From the NCBI GenBank assembly GCA_035624455.1, contig DASPRM010000068.1:1-64000 (forward strand): DNA of 64,000 nucleotides, in the 5' to 3' direction. The notes beneath the pieces are model-generated. The model did not search any database and had not been told where the DNA came from. It saw only the letters and a list, made by a program, of their open reading frames with translations. Positions 29,042-37,449 of this stretch are shown here, piece by piece (position 1 is the first letter of the stretch; each line of letters starts with the position of its first letter). The stretch comes from Terriglobales bacterium (GTDB lineage: Bacteria; Acidobacteriota; Terriglobia; Terriglobales; Acidobacteriaceae). Both the position numbers and the translations under genes were made by a program.

Positions 29042-29914
29042 TTACGCGCTGGCGGCCTGCGGCTGGGTAAAGGCGGCCAGGTTCTCGCGCAGATATTGAT
29101 CCAAAGTGATGGGGGCGCGGCCGATCAGGTTGCGGACCAGCGAATCCGTCTTACCGTCGCCGCCCTCGCGGTAGTAGCGCTGCAACTCCAGGAGCGCATC
29201 CACCTGCCACTCCGGCATGCCGAGCCCGAGCATGCTCTTCTTCATCTCCGCTGGAGGCAGGTCGACATAGCGCACCTGTTTGCCAATTTTCTTCGAGATC
29301 GCTGCCGCGACCTGGTCGCAGGTCAAAGCCTCCGGCCCATTGAGTTCGTAGGTCTTGCCCAAGTGCTCGCCGCCAGAAATGGCAGCCGCGATGACCGCTG
29401 CGATATCGCGCACGTCGATATAGGCAATGGGCGCCTGGCCGTATGATCCGTAGAATGCGCCCTGCTGCCGGATGGTGCCAGAGTAATAGGTAGCGATATT
29501 CTGCAGGAACGTGTTCGGACGGATGATGGTGTACGAAACGCCGGAGCGCTTTAGCATCTCTTCCACTTTGGCGTGCCAGCTGGGAAAAGAGGAGTTGAAT
29601 TCTCCTGCGCCCATCGCGGAGTTCAGGACGATTTGGCTGATGCGGCGCTCCCGGCAGACTTCAATCGCGTTGGTTTCGAGCTCGACGAGTTGTGGTATCG
29701 GGCCGCACACAAGAAGGACCCGGTCGATTCCCTCAAGCGCGGCCGCGAACGAAGCTCGATCTGCGAAGTCGGCGATCGCGACAGGCACTCCTGCCGGCGC
29801 GGCGGCTGCGTCGGACTTGGAACGATAGAGCGCTTTCACCGGTTGCTTGTCCGCAATCAGCTGTTTGAGGACGGCACCTCCGACATTTCCCGAAGCTCCG
29901 GTAACCAGAATCAT
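29042..29914 (-). CDS. NmrA-like NAD(P)-binding oxidoreductase
   Basis: A 290-residue atypical short-chain dehydrogenase. The Rossmann start MILVTGASGNVGGAVLKQLI carries the GASGNVG nucleotide loop of the NmrA/QOR2 group, followed by VKALYRSK, VAIADFADRASFAAALEGID and DRVLLVCGPIPQLVELE. There is no standard YxxxK catalytic pair, which fits NmrA/quinone-oxidoreductase-like members that bind NAD(P) or reduce quinones. IDVRDIAAVIAAAI near 165 is the usual position of the C-terminal-domain start. It is isolated, so no substrate can be named. Confidence 0.85.
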   Translation of the reverse strand: MILVTGASGNVGGAVLKQLIADKQPVKALYRSKSDAAAAPAGVPVAIADFADRASFAAALEGIDRVLLVCGPIPQLVELETNAIEVCRERRISQIVLNSAMGAGEFNSSFPSWHAKVEEMLKRSGVSYTIIRPNTFLQNIATYYSGTIRQQGAFYGSYGQAPIAYIDVRDIAAVIAAAISGGEHLGKTYELNGPEALTCDQVAAAISKKIGKQVRYVDLPPAEMKKSMLGLGMPEWQVDALLELQRYYREGGDGKTDSLVRNLIGRAPITLDQYLRENLAAFTQPQAASA

Positions 29915-29949
29915 TGGACACCTCCCCCTGCGGAGTTTGTAGCTCAGTG

Positions 29950-29973
29950 AGGACAGGCAAGATTGCCTATCCT
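29950..29973. repeat. Small palindrome AGGACAGGCAA/TTGCCTATCCT
   Basis: An 11-base arm on each side (29950-29960 and 29963-29973) with one mismatch and a 2-base loop. Upstream of the NmrA-like gene and downstream of mutS2. Related in sequence and position to the elements at 4772-4800 and 63268-63281. Confidence 0.5.
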
Positions 29974-30036
29974 ACACAAATTAGAACAATGGATGGGCCG
30001 GGTAGTCGGGTGGTTGCGCTATTTCTTAAGTGCAGC

Positions 30037-32490
30037 TCAGAGCCTCAAATCCACCACCGTGGCCCCGCCTCCGCCCTCATTCTGCGGCGGTTCGCTGACA
30101 GACGCCACGTGCGGATGCGACTGCAGATACTGGCGCAAAGCCTTGCGCAGAATGCCCATGCCGCTGCCGTGCACGATGCGTACCCGCGGCATACCTGCCA
30201 AGAACGCTCGATCTACGAACTTCTCCACTTCGCGGGTGGCATCGTCCACTGTCTGCCCGATCACATTGATCTCCGCAGGCACGCTCTCGTCTCGATCAAG
30301 TTGAACATTGACACCATGCGCGCGCGCCACTTTCACTGGACTGTCCGAGGCTCGGGCAACCACAGCAGCAATATCGGCGCGTGGGATCTTCATCTTCATG
30401 ATTCCCGCTTCCACCTCGAACATGTCACCGTCCAGCTTCCGCCTCACCACTGCGTTTCGTCCGAGAGAGCGCAATTGCACGGTGTCGCCTTCCGAGACAT
30501 GCTGCACGAGTTGTGGGCGCGCATTTGGATCGCCCACGTCGGCACCGGAAGTATGTGCTACCACCGTCTGATCGAACTGCTCGCGCAGCTCGCGGCGCAT
30601 TTTGGCAATGCGGCGCTCCGCGTCTTTGGAGAGCTTCATCGACATGGCCCGGTCCTGCACCGCGTTGACCGTTTCGCGCACGCGGTACTCGAAATCCTGC
30701 ATTACATTCTCAAGCTTCTTCTCCATTTCACGCAGCTTCGCCTTTTGCTCTTTCAGGCCTTCAGCGGCAAGCCGCTGCTTTTCGCGCTCCAATTCCTGCT
30801 CGCGAGCATGGAGTCGAGTCCGCTCTCCTTCTGCTTGGCGTAACTCAGCGTGCAGCTTATCCAGAAAACGAGCGACGTCCTGTGTTTGGGTGCCCAGCCG
30901 AGCGCGAGCTGCTTCAACGATCGCCGAGTTCAATCCCAGTCTTCCGGCGATATTGATTCCTGCTGAAGCCCCAGGAACTCCCATGCGCAACTCATAAGTA
31001 GGTTGCAGAGTCCGCTCGTCGAAGCCAACTGCCGCGTTGAGCACGCCCGCGGTATTCGCGCCATAGACTTTCAGGGAAGTGTGGTGGGTCGAAATGATGC
31101 TGATTGCTCCCAGGCGGCGAAAGTGATCGGCGATCGCCACCGCGAGCGCCGCACCTTCCTCGGGGTCGGTAGCCGAACCCAATTCATCCAGCAGCACCAG
31201 CGAATCCGGGGTAGCCGTGCGGGAAATGGAATCAATGTTGGTGACGTGAGCAGAAAAAGTTGAAAGGTTCTGCTCGATCGACTGGTAATCGCCGATATCG
31301 GCCAGTACGTTGTCAAAAACCGGCAGTTCTGCTTTTTCGGCGGGCACCGGCACTCCCGACTGCGCCATCAGCGCGAGCAGGCCAATGGTCTTCAGCGAGA
31401 CGGTCTTACCGCCCGTATTAGGACCGGTGATTACCAGTTGGCGAGCTTCGCCGGAGAGTTCCACGCTGATCGGAACCACCGAACCGTGCTTGGCCTTCAG
31501 GTTGCGTTCCAGGAGTGGATGGCGGGCATTGTGCAGGAACAACGCGTTCTCGCCCAAAGTCACAGTCGTGCAGTTGTACTCCTCCGCAAAGCGTGCTTTA
31601 GCGAACTGTAGCTCAACTTCAGCGAGAATCTCAGTCGCCAGGGCGATCGCAGGAGCCTGCTCCCCCAGGCGGCGAGTCATCTCCAGCAAGATGCGGTGAA
31701 TCTCTGTCTGCTCTTCTTCGAGCAGCCGAACCAATTCGTTGTTTTGCTCGATGGTTTCCAGAGGCTCGATGAACACCGTCTGGCCGCTGGAGCTCATCCC
31801 GTGCACCACGCCCTGCACGCGCTTCTTCTGCTCGATTTTCACGGGAATGACGAAGCGCTCGCCGCGAATGGTGATCAAGTCTTCCTGTACCGCTCCCTCT
31901 TCCGACAACCGCCGGAGATAACTTTGCAGGGACTGCGAGATCAACCGCCGCTGCTTGTCGATGTCCCGACGGATCTGCGCCAGCGCCGGCGAGGCGTGAT
32001 CATCGAGGGTACCGTCGGGGAGAATTTTGTGGCGAAACGCCCGAAGGAGTTCAGTGAAATCGACGAGGCCGGATGAGAGCTGCGCAATCGCAGGCCACGG
32101 TTTTTCTAAACCTGACTCATTGGGGCGCAACTTCGAGGGCGGATTCGCGATAATTGCGCTCCACTCGTCCGCCCGGTCGGCAACCAGCAGGATCTCGCGG
32201 ATCTGGCTGGGCTCCAGCGCAGCGCCCTCGATCGTAGCTTGCTCCAGCAGTTGCTTGGGATCCCGCAGGTCGCAAAAATCAAAGCTGCCGCCGGCGCGCA
32301 GAAGTTGCCGGATCTCGGCAGCCATTTGCTGCTGATTCTGGATCCAGCCACGATCGTGGGTGGGAAATAGGGAATCCACCCGACCCTTGCCCAATGAAGA
32401 CCAGGCATGACCGCGCAGCACATCGCGCAGCACGTCAAATTCGAGAACGCGGGAGCTAGTGTGGGAAAGAGGCTGTGGCAATTCAGACAT
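30037..32490 (-). CDS. mutS2: Endonuclease MutS2
   Basis: MutS2 is a MutS-family ATPase tied to recombination control and ribosome-collision rescue, not mismatch repair. The 817-residue product has no mismatch-binding domain. It starts with a core domain (LEFDVLRDVLRGHAW), a clamp with long coiled coil, the ATPase with Walker A ITGPNTGGKTVSLK near residue 355, Walker B VLLDELGSATDPEEG, then a KOW-like linker. The C-terminal Smr nuclease domain spans about 735-817 (HGSGMGILRKALR). The length and domain order are typical. The small DUF2905 gene starts 95 bases away on the other strand. Confidence 0.96.
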   Translation of the reverse strand: MSELPQPLSHTSSRVLEFDVLRDVLRGHAWSSLGKGRVDSLFPTHDRGWIQNQQQMAAEIRQLLRAGGSFDFCDLRDPKQLLEQATIEGAALEPSQIREILLVADRADEWSAIIANPPSKLRPNESGLEKPWPAIAQLSSGLVDFTELLRAFRHKILPDGTLDDHASPALAQIRRDIDKQRRLISQSLQSYLRRLSEEGAVQEDLITIRGERFVIPVKIEQKKRVQGVVHGMSSSGQTVFIEPLETIEQNNELVRLLEEEQTEIHRILLEMTRRLGEQAPAIALATEILAEVELQFAKARFAEEYNCTTVTLGENALFLHNARHPLLERNLKAKHGSVVPISVELSGEARQLVITGPNTGGKTVSLKTIGLLALMAQSGVPVPAEKAELPVFDNVLADIGDYQSIEQNLSTFSAHVTNIDSISRTATPDSLVLLDELGSATDPEEGAALAVAIADHFRRLGAISIISTHHTSLKVYGANTAGVLNAAVGFDERTLQPTYELRMGVPGASAGINIAGRLGLNSAIVEAARARLGTQTQDVARFLDKLHAELRQAEGERTRLHAREQELEREKQRLAAEGLKEQKAKLREMEKKLENVMQDFEYRVRETVNAVQDRAMSMKLSKDAERRIAKMRRELREQFDQTVVAHTSGADVGDPNARPQLVQHVSEGDTVQLRSLGRNAVVRRKLDGDMFEVEAGIMKMKIPRADIAAVVARASDSPVKVARAHGVNVQLDRDESVPAEINVIGQTVDDATREVEKFVDRAFLAGMPRVRIVHGSGMGILRKALRQYLQSHPHVASVSEPPQNEGGGGATVVDLRL

Positions 32491-32585
32491 GTGCCTGGTT
32501 CATCTTAACGCAGGCGAAAAGCGGGTGGGCGAGGGTGATCGCGCTTGCGGCACGCCAGCCCACCGGGAGGCGATAAAATTGCGGT

Positions 32586-32810
32586 ATGGGTGGTTTAGGC
32601 AAGCTTCTGATCCTTGCAGGCGGGTTGCTGATCCTGCTGGGACTGCTATTCGTGGTAGCTGGCCGCTGGAATCTTCCGCTCGGCCGCCTTCCGGGCGACA
32701 TCTCTTATCGGGGCAAGCACACCGTCTTTTACTTTCCACTAACCAGCTCGATCCTTGTAAGCATTGTGCTCTCATTGCTGTTTTACCTGATCAGCCGTAT
32801 CAGCAAGTAA
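32586..32810 (+). CDS. DUF2905 family small membrane protein
   Basis: A 74-residue protein with two hydrophobic helices separated by GRWNLPLGRLPGDISYRGKHTVFYFPL, the conserved loop of DUF2905. Members are common small inner-membrane proteins without assigned role. Its short length and whole pattern match the family. It sits divergently from mutS2, and xseA starts 82 bases downstream on the same strand. Confidence 0.88.
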   Translation: MGGLGKLLILAGGLLILLGLLFVVAGRWNLPLGRLPGDISYRGKHTVFYFPLTSSILVSIVLSLLFYLISRISK

Positions 32811-32892
32811 GCCGAAGTTTCAGCGCCTGCCCACCGTGTCCACATTACCCCGGCTTGGTCTTAGCGCCCTGCGTGAATGTAAACTGGGCGCA

Positions 32893-34260
32893 ATGTCCCT
32901 GGGCGACCAGTTAGGCTTCACCTTCCAAACCGCGCGTCGGGTGTGGACCGTAGCCGAACTGATGTCGGCCGTCCGCACGCAACTGGAGCGTGAGTACACC
33001 GACGTCTGGGTGGAAGGAGAGATTTCCAATTTCCGTCCAGCCGAGTCCGGACACATCTACTTCACGCTTAAGGATGACAACTCGCAATTGCGGGCGGTGA
33101 TCTTCCGCTCCCAGGCACGACTGCTTCGCTTCCGTCCGGAAAATGGGCTGCAAGTAATCGCGCGAGGACGAATTACCGTCTACGAAGCCCGCGGCGAGAT
33201 GCAGTTGACTGCCGAGTATCTGGAACCGAAAGGAGCGGGCGCGCTGCAGGTCGCCTTCGAGCAATTGAAGGCCAAGCTGGCGGCCGAAGGACTGTTTGAG
33301 GCATCCCGAAAGAAGCCGATTCCAGCCCTGCCCCGACGTATTGGAATTGTTACCTCGCCGCGAGGAGCGGCTATCCAGGACATCCTGAATGTTCTCCGCC
33401 GCCGTCACGAATCGGTTTCCGTGTTGATTTACCCGGCGCAGGTTCAGGGGGAGGCGGCGCCCTCAGAAATCAGCGCAGGAATTCGTTACTTCAACCGCAC
33501 CCGCAACGTGGACGTCATCCTGGTTGCCCGTGGTGGCGGATCGCTGGAGGACCTTGCGGCTTTCAATCACGAAGGTCTGGCGCGCGTGGCGGCGGCATCG
33601 ACTCTTCCCGTAATCTCGGCGATCGGGCACGAGACGGATTTCACGATCCTTGATTTTGCCGCTGATCTGCGGGCTCCAACCCCATCCGCGGCTGCGGAAT
33701 TGGTGGTGCAATCGAAACATGAGATTGAGAATCGAGTATTAAACCTGCGCCAGCGGCTGGGTCGCGCGGCTCGGTATCGAGTCTTGCAGATGCGCCAGCG
33801 GCTTACGGAATTGGCGCAGCACGGCGCCTTCCGCGGGATGGTGGATGCAATTCGACGCCGTCAACAGCGCCTTGACGAGCTCGCTTTCCGCCTGACCACC
33901 GTACAGGCAAACCATCTGCGGAAGAATCATCGACGGCTTGATGTCGCGGCCGCCAGGCTGCGGCATCACGATCTGGGGCGCAGACTGCTATACATCTCCC
34001 GCGAACTGGCGAGCCGGCTGGGCGCGCTCTCCGGCGCCACCCGTTCGCAATTGCAACGCAAGCGGGCCAGGCTGGAACAACTGAGCGCTCAACTCCAGGC
34101 GCTCTCCCCTACGAACATTCTGGAGCGCGGATACGCGCTCGTGTTCAATGCTGCCGGCGAACTAGTGAAAGACGCAGAACAGGTAAGAGCAGGCGAAGAA
34201 ATTACCGCTCAGGTCGCGAAAGGGAAAATCGGCGCGGTGGTCCGTGATCGCAAACCCTAA
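32893..34260 (+). CDS. xseA: Exodeoxyribonuclease VII large subunit
   Basis: XseA is the catalytic subunit that degrades single-stranded DNA in both directions. The 455-residue product has an N-terminal OB fold (VWVEGEISNFRPAESGHIYFTLKD), then the catalytic domain with RIGIVTSPRGAAIQD, ILVARGGGSLEDLAAFN, PVISAIGHETDFTILDFAADLRAPTPSAAAEL, and a long coiled-coil arm plus C-terminal beta segment (LERGYALVFN). The frame is open from a GTG at 32836, but the ATG at 32893 starts the conserved part. The small subunit gene xseB, often next door, is not visible here. Confidence 0.95.
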   Translation: MSLGDQLGFTFQTARRVWTVAELMSAVRTQLEREYTDVWVEGEISNFRPAESGHIYFTLKDDNSQLRAVIFRSQARLLRFRPENGLQVIARGRITVYEARGEMQLTAEYLEPKGAGALQVAFEQLKAKLAAEGLFEASRKKPIPALPRRIGIVTSPRGAAIQDILNVLRRRHESVSVLIYPAQVQGEAAPSEISAGIRYFNRTRNVDVILVARGGGSLEDLAAFNHEGLARVAAASTLPVISAIGHETDFTILDFAADLRAPTPSAAAELVVQSKHEIENRVLNLRQRLGRAARYRVLQMRQRLTELAQHGAFRGMVDAIRRRQQRLDELAFRLTTVQANHLRKNHRRLDVAAARLRHHDLGRRLLYISRELASRLGALSGATRSQLQRKRARLEQLSAQLQALSPTNILERGYALVFNAAGELVKDAEQVRAGEEITAQVAKGKIGAVVRDRKP

Positions 34261-34387
34261 CCCGGCAAGGGCCACAGTTTTTTCTTATCGGGAGTGCCCG
34301 GGCACGCACCCTTGGAACCTAACTCGCTGATTTAAAATAGGAATGTAAATCTCACTCCCTCCGGATCACATTGGGAAAGGATGCCGG

Positions 34388-35269
34388 ATGCCGCACATTT
34401 TTGGGCACTTACCGCACATGTCTCTCACTTCGGTGATCGACATCCTGCTGGTTACAGTGCTCATTTACGAATTCCTCGCGCTGATCAAGGGCACACGCGC
34501 CGTACCAGTGCTTGTCGGAGTGGGATTCGTGGCGCTGGCGTTCTACGTGGCTCACGTTGCCGAGCTGCGGGCGGTGAATTTCCTGATGGGCAATCTGCTG
34601 CCCTACGCCATCTTTGCGCTCATCGTTGTATTCCAGAACGAAATTCGGCACGCCTTGGCGAAGATCGGGCGCAAGCTGACTTTCTCCCGTAGCAATCATG
34701 GCATGGCCGAGGCCTACGATGACATAGTGCTCGCCGCCAACCTGTTCTCCCAGAGCCAGACGGGGGCCTTGGTGGTGATCGAGCGTGAAATCGGCCTGCG
34801 TACTTACATTGAGAGCGGAGTTCCACTCGACGCCAAGCTCTCCTATGATCTGCTGGCGACGATTTTCCGTCCCAGCGCACCCTTGCACGACGGCGCGGTC
34901 ATCGTGCAGAAGGACCGTATCGCGGCTGCGGCGTGCTTTTTGCCGCTCTCGATGAATCCGGTGCTTTCTACTCAGCTGGGCACTCGTCATCGCGCAGGAA
35001 TTGGAATTACCGAGGAAACAGATGCGGTGGCGGTGATCGTTTCCGAAGAAACCGGCGCGATAAGCCTCGCGGTAGCTGGCAATGTCGAGCGCGATCTCAC
35101 CGTAGAATATCTGCGCGAGCGGCTGGGAGAACTTCTCCGCCGCTACGTTCCGCCCATGGCCCTTCCGGCTCCTTTGGGGAGGCCGGAACCAGAAGAACCT
35201 ACCGAGGAGAGCCGCGATTCTTCCCAAAGCCGTGCCGGCTCGGCAGGCGAAGGCACCCATGGAGTCTGA
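34388..35269 (+). CDS. cdaA: Diadenylate cyclase CdaA
   Basis: CdaA makes cyclic di-AMP from two ATP. The 293-residue product has three N-terminal transmembrane helices (to about residue 85), then the DAC domain with both signature motifs: LHDGAVIV (DGA) near 175 and GTRHRAGIGITEETDA (RHR) near 205. A disordered, Pro/Glu-rich tail follows about residue 265. ATG at 34388 is preceded by GGGAAAGG with good spacing, and a second ATG at 34418 is possible. It is the first gene of a cdaA-cdaR-glmM operon, with a gap of 2 bases to the next gene. The order matches that known from Firmicutes. Confidence 0.95.
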   Translation: MPHIFGHLPHMSLTSVIDILLVTVLIYEFLALIKGTRAVPVLVGVGFVALAFYVAHVAELRAVNFLMGNLLPYAIFALIVVFQNEIRHALAKIGRKLTFSRSNHGMAEAYDDIVLAANLFSQSQTGALVVIEREIGLRTYIESGVPLDAKLSYDLLATIFRPSAPLHDGAVIVQKDRIAAAACFLPLSMNPVLSTQLGTRHRAGIGITEETDAVAVIVSEETGAISLAVAGNVERDLTVEYLRERLGELLRRYVPPMALPAPLGRPEPEEPTEESRDSSQSRAGSAGEGTHGV

Positions 35270-35271
35270 GC

Positions 35272-35931
35272 ATGGTGGAATTTATCCATCGTTATGTGCT
35301 GCACAACATCGGACTGAAGCTGATCTCCCTTGTGGCGGCAACGCTGTTGTGGATGGCCATCGCCCGTGAGCCGATGGAGGAAGTCACGCTCAGCGTTCCT
35401 ATTGAATACCAGAATGCTCCAACGAACCTCGAGATCAGCACTGATGCACTGCCCCAGCTGCAGGTGCGGGTAAGTGGGCCCTCCAGCCGGATACACTCCT
35501 TGCGTCCCGCCGAGGTGCACGCGGTAATCGATTTGGTGGGAGCAAAGCCCGGCGAACGCACTTACGATCTCAGCACCTCGCGGGTTCGCGTACCCCGAGA
35601 TATGCAGGTTGTGCAGGTGATTCCCAGCCAATTCCGCGTCAGCTTCGATAATCGCGCCACTCGAAGAGTGCGGGTCGAACCACGAGTGGTGGGAAGCTCA
35701 GCCCCGGGATTCAATCTGGAGCAAGTCGTGCCGGATCCCGATGCTGTTACCATCGTCGGCCCGGAGAAGCACGTTGCTGAAGTTGATTCTGTTGTTACCG
35801 ATCCCGTCGATGCCAGCGGATTGATGGGGAAAGCAACTTTCACTACTCACGTGTACATTTCCGATCCCCTGGTGCGATTGGCTAGTCCGTCGACGGTACA
35901 TGTTACTGTGACAACCGGGCGGGGACATTAG
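35272..35931 (+). CDS. cdaR: YbbR-domain regulator CdaR
   Basis: The 219-residue product starts with an N-terminal membrane helix (IGLKLISLVAATLLWMAI near 10-30) and carries YbbR repeats, seen as VPIEYQNAPTNLEI, VRVSGPSSRIHSL, VQVIPSQFRVSFDN and VRVEPRVVG. CdaR proteins bind and modulate CdaA at the membrane in Gram-positive bacteria. The frame is open much further upstream, inside cdaA, but those extra residues are an out-of-frame shadow; the ATG at 35272 is the real start. glmM follows 22 bases later. Confidence 0.9.
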   Translation: MVEFIHRYVLHNIGLKLISLVAATLLWMAIAREPMEEVTLSVPIEYQNAPTNLEISTDALPQLQVRVSGPSSRIHSLRPAEVHAVIDLVGAKPGERTYDLSTSRVRVPRDMQVVQVIPSQFRVSFDNRATRRVRVEPRVVGSSAPGFNLEQVVPDPDAVTIVGPEKHVAEVDSVVTDPVDASGLMGKATFTTHVYISDPLVRLASPSTVHVTVTTGRGH

Positions 35932-35953
35932 GACTCAGGAGAACGTACTGCAC

Positions 35954-37330
35954 ATGAGGATGCTTTTTGGAACCGACGGAATCCGTGGTGTGGCGGGAGA
36001 GCCGCCCCTGGACTGCAACACAGTTTTCGCTGTTGGGGTTGCGCTTGGCCAGCATCTGACGCGGAGCCATCGAAATCCACGTGCGGTAATCGGGCAGGAC
36101 ACTCGCGAATCAAGTTGCTGGATCGCGGAGGTCGTCACCAAAGGTCTGGAATCCGCCGGGGTGCGGGTGACTAGCGCTGGCATCATCACTACCCCCGGGG
36201 TGGCATTTTTGGCGCGCCAGGCCTTTGAGGCGGGGATCGTTATTTCGGCGTCGCACAATCCGTGGACTGACAATGGCATCAAGGTATTCGGGCACGACGG
36301 CTACAAGCTGTCCGATGAGGTTGAAGAGCAGATCGAAGAGAGCATCTTCAAGCTGTTGCATGGCCGCAGCCAGGAATCGACTGTGGCCAGCGCGGCGATG
36401 TCCAAGGCTCCGGAGTCGGTCGGCACTCATCCTGAGCTGCTTTCGCAGTATGTCGATTGGCTCAGCCAGCAGGTGAGGGGGGCAGACTTATCAGGACTCA
36501 CTGTGCTCGTTGATTGCGCCAACGGAGCGGCGACCCCGGTAGCGCATCGTGTTTTTCAAGCTTGCCGAATTCGAGCGGACTATCTGCACGACACGCCGAA
36601 CGGCCGCAACATCAACGAAGCCAGCGGAGCGCTGCATCCTGAAGTTGTGGCCGCAGTTGTTTCTGCGGCGAATGGCAAGTACGACCTGGGTGTTACCTTC
36701 GACGGCGATGCAGATCGTGCCTTATTCTGTGATGCCGCAGGAAGAGTCGTGAATGGTGACGCGGTGCTTTTGCTGGCAGGACGCGAGATGCAATCCCGGG
36801 GCACACTCAAGGGAAACGCAATTGTGGCGACCACGATGTCCAACATGGGCCTGGAGGTTGCACTCAAGCACTCTGGCATCCGCATGCTGCGCGCTCCCGT
36901 GGGCGACAAGTACGTCCTCGAGCAGATGCATAGCACCGGCGCGACTCTGGGCGGCGAGCAGTCCGGCCACATCATCTTTCGCGACGGCGACGCCACGACT
37001 GGCGATGGCCTACTGACAGCTTTGCGGGTGATGCGAGCCGTGGCTGCTTGCGGCAAGCCGCTAAGCGAGTTGGTCGCTGACCTAAGAGTGTTTCCACAAG
37101 TGATCCGTAACGTGCGGGTGCGCGAAAAGAAGCCGCTGGATCAGCTTTCGGAGGTGAGCACCGTGATCCGGCAGGCGGAATCTGAACTCAACGGTAGTGG
37201 CCGCGTAGTCGTTCGCTACTCGGGGACGGAGGCGCTGGCGCGGGTGATGGTGGAAGCAGAGTCGGAAGAGAAGATGAAGCGGCTCACGGAAGCCATTGCG
37301 GGGGCGATTCAGAAAGCGATCGGAGTGTGA
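35954..37330 (+). CDS. glmM: Phosphoglucosamine mutase
   Basis: GlmM converts glucosamine-6-phosphate to glucosamine-1-phosphate for peptidoglycan and lipid A precursors. The 458-residue product has the FGTDGIRGVAGE start, phosphoserine loop VISASHNPWTDNGIK with Ser100 as the acceptor, metal-binding loop FDGDADRALF near 245, sugar loop GGEQSGHI near 335, and the C-terminal phosphate loop VRYSGTEALARVM near 415. Length is normal. It completes the cdaA-cdaR-glmM operon. In Firmicutes GlmM also restrains CdaA, so the clustering suggests the same control here. Confidence 0.96.
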   Translation: MRMLFGTDGIRGVAGEPPLDCNTVFAVGVALGQHLTRSHRNPRAVIGQDTRESSCWIAEVVTKGLESAGVRVTSAGIITTPGVAFLARQAFEAGIVISASHNPWTDNGIKVFGHDGYKLSDEVEEQIEESIFKLLHGRSQESTVASAAMSKAPESVGTHPELLSQYVDWLSQQVRGADLSGLTVLVDCANGAATPVAHRVFQACRIRADYLHDTPNGRNINEASGALHPEVVAAVVSAANGKYDLGVTFDGDADRALFCDAAGRVVNGDAVLLLAGREMQSRGTLKGNAIVATTMSNMGLEVALKHSGIRMLRAPVGDKYVLEQMHSTGATLGGEQSGHIIFRDGDATTGDGLLTALRVMRAVAACGKPLSELVADLRVFPQVIRNVRVREKKPLDQLSEVSTVIRQAESELNGSGRVVVRYSGTEALARVMVEAESEEKMKRLTEAIAGAIQKAIGV

Positions 37331-37366
37331 GATTTCCCTTCCGACGCTGTCTATCGCGGAACCGCG

Positions 37367-37420
37367 AGGTGTTTCGACTCGGGTCGGGGCTGGTTAACCC
37401 GGCCCTCGCTCAACATGACA
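37367..37420. repeat. Dispersed palindromic repeat, TTCGACTCGG...ATGACA family
   Basis: GAGGTGTTTCGACTCGGGTCGGGGC...CCCGGCCCTCGCTCAACATGACA. It differs from the copy at 2871-2925 mainly in the central bases. It occupies the gap between the convergent glmM and polA genes and could form a terminator-like hairpin for either. Confidence 0.75.
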
Positions 37421-37449
37421 AGTAGTAGGAGAACGGCGGCACGGCAGGA

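Noticed and set aside
34294-34305. Perfect palindrome GTGCCCGGGCAC downstream of xseA
   Set aside because: No T-tract, short and simple; more likely chance in GC-rich sequence than a terminator.
34933-35271. Upstream extension of cdaR inside cdaA
   Set aside because: Out of frame with cdaA and without sequence character; the ATG at 35272 begins the conserved part.
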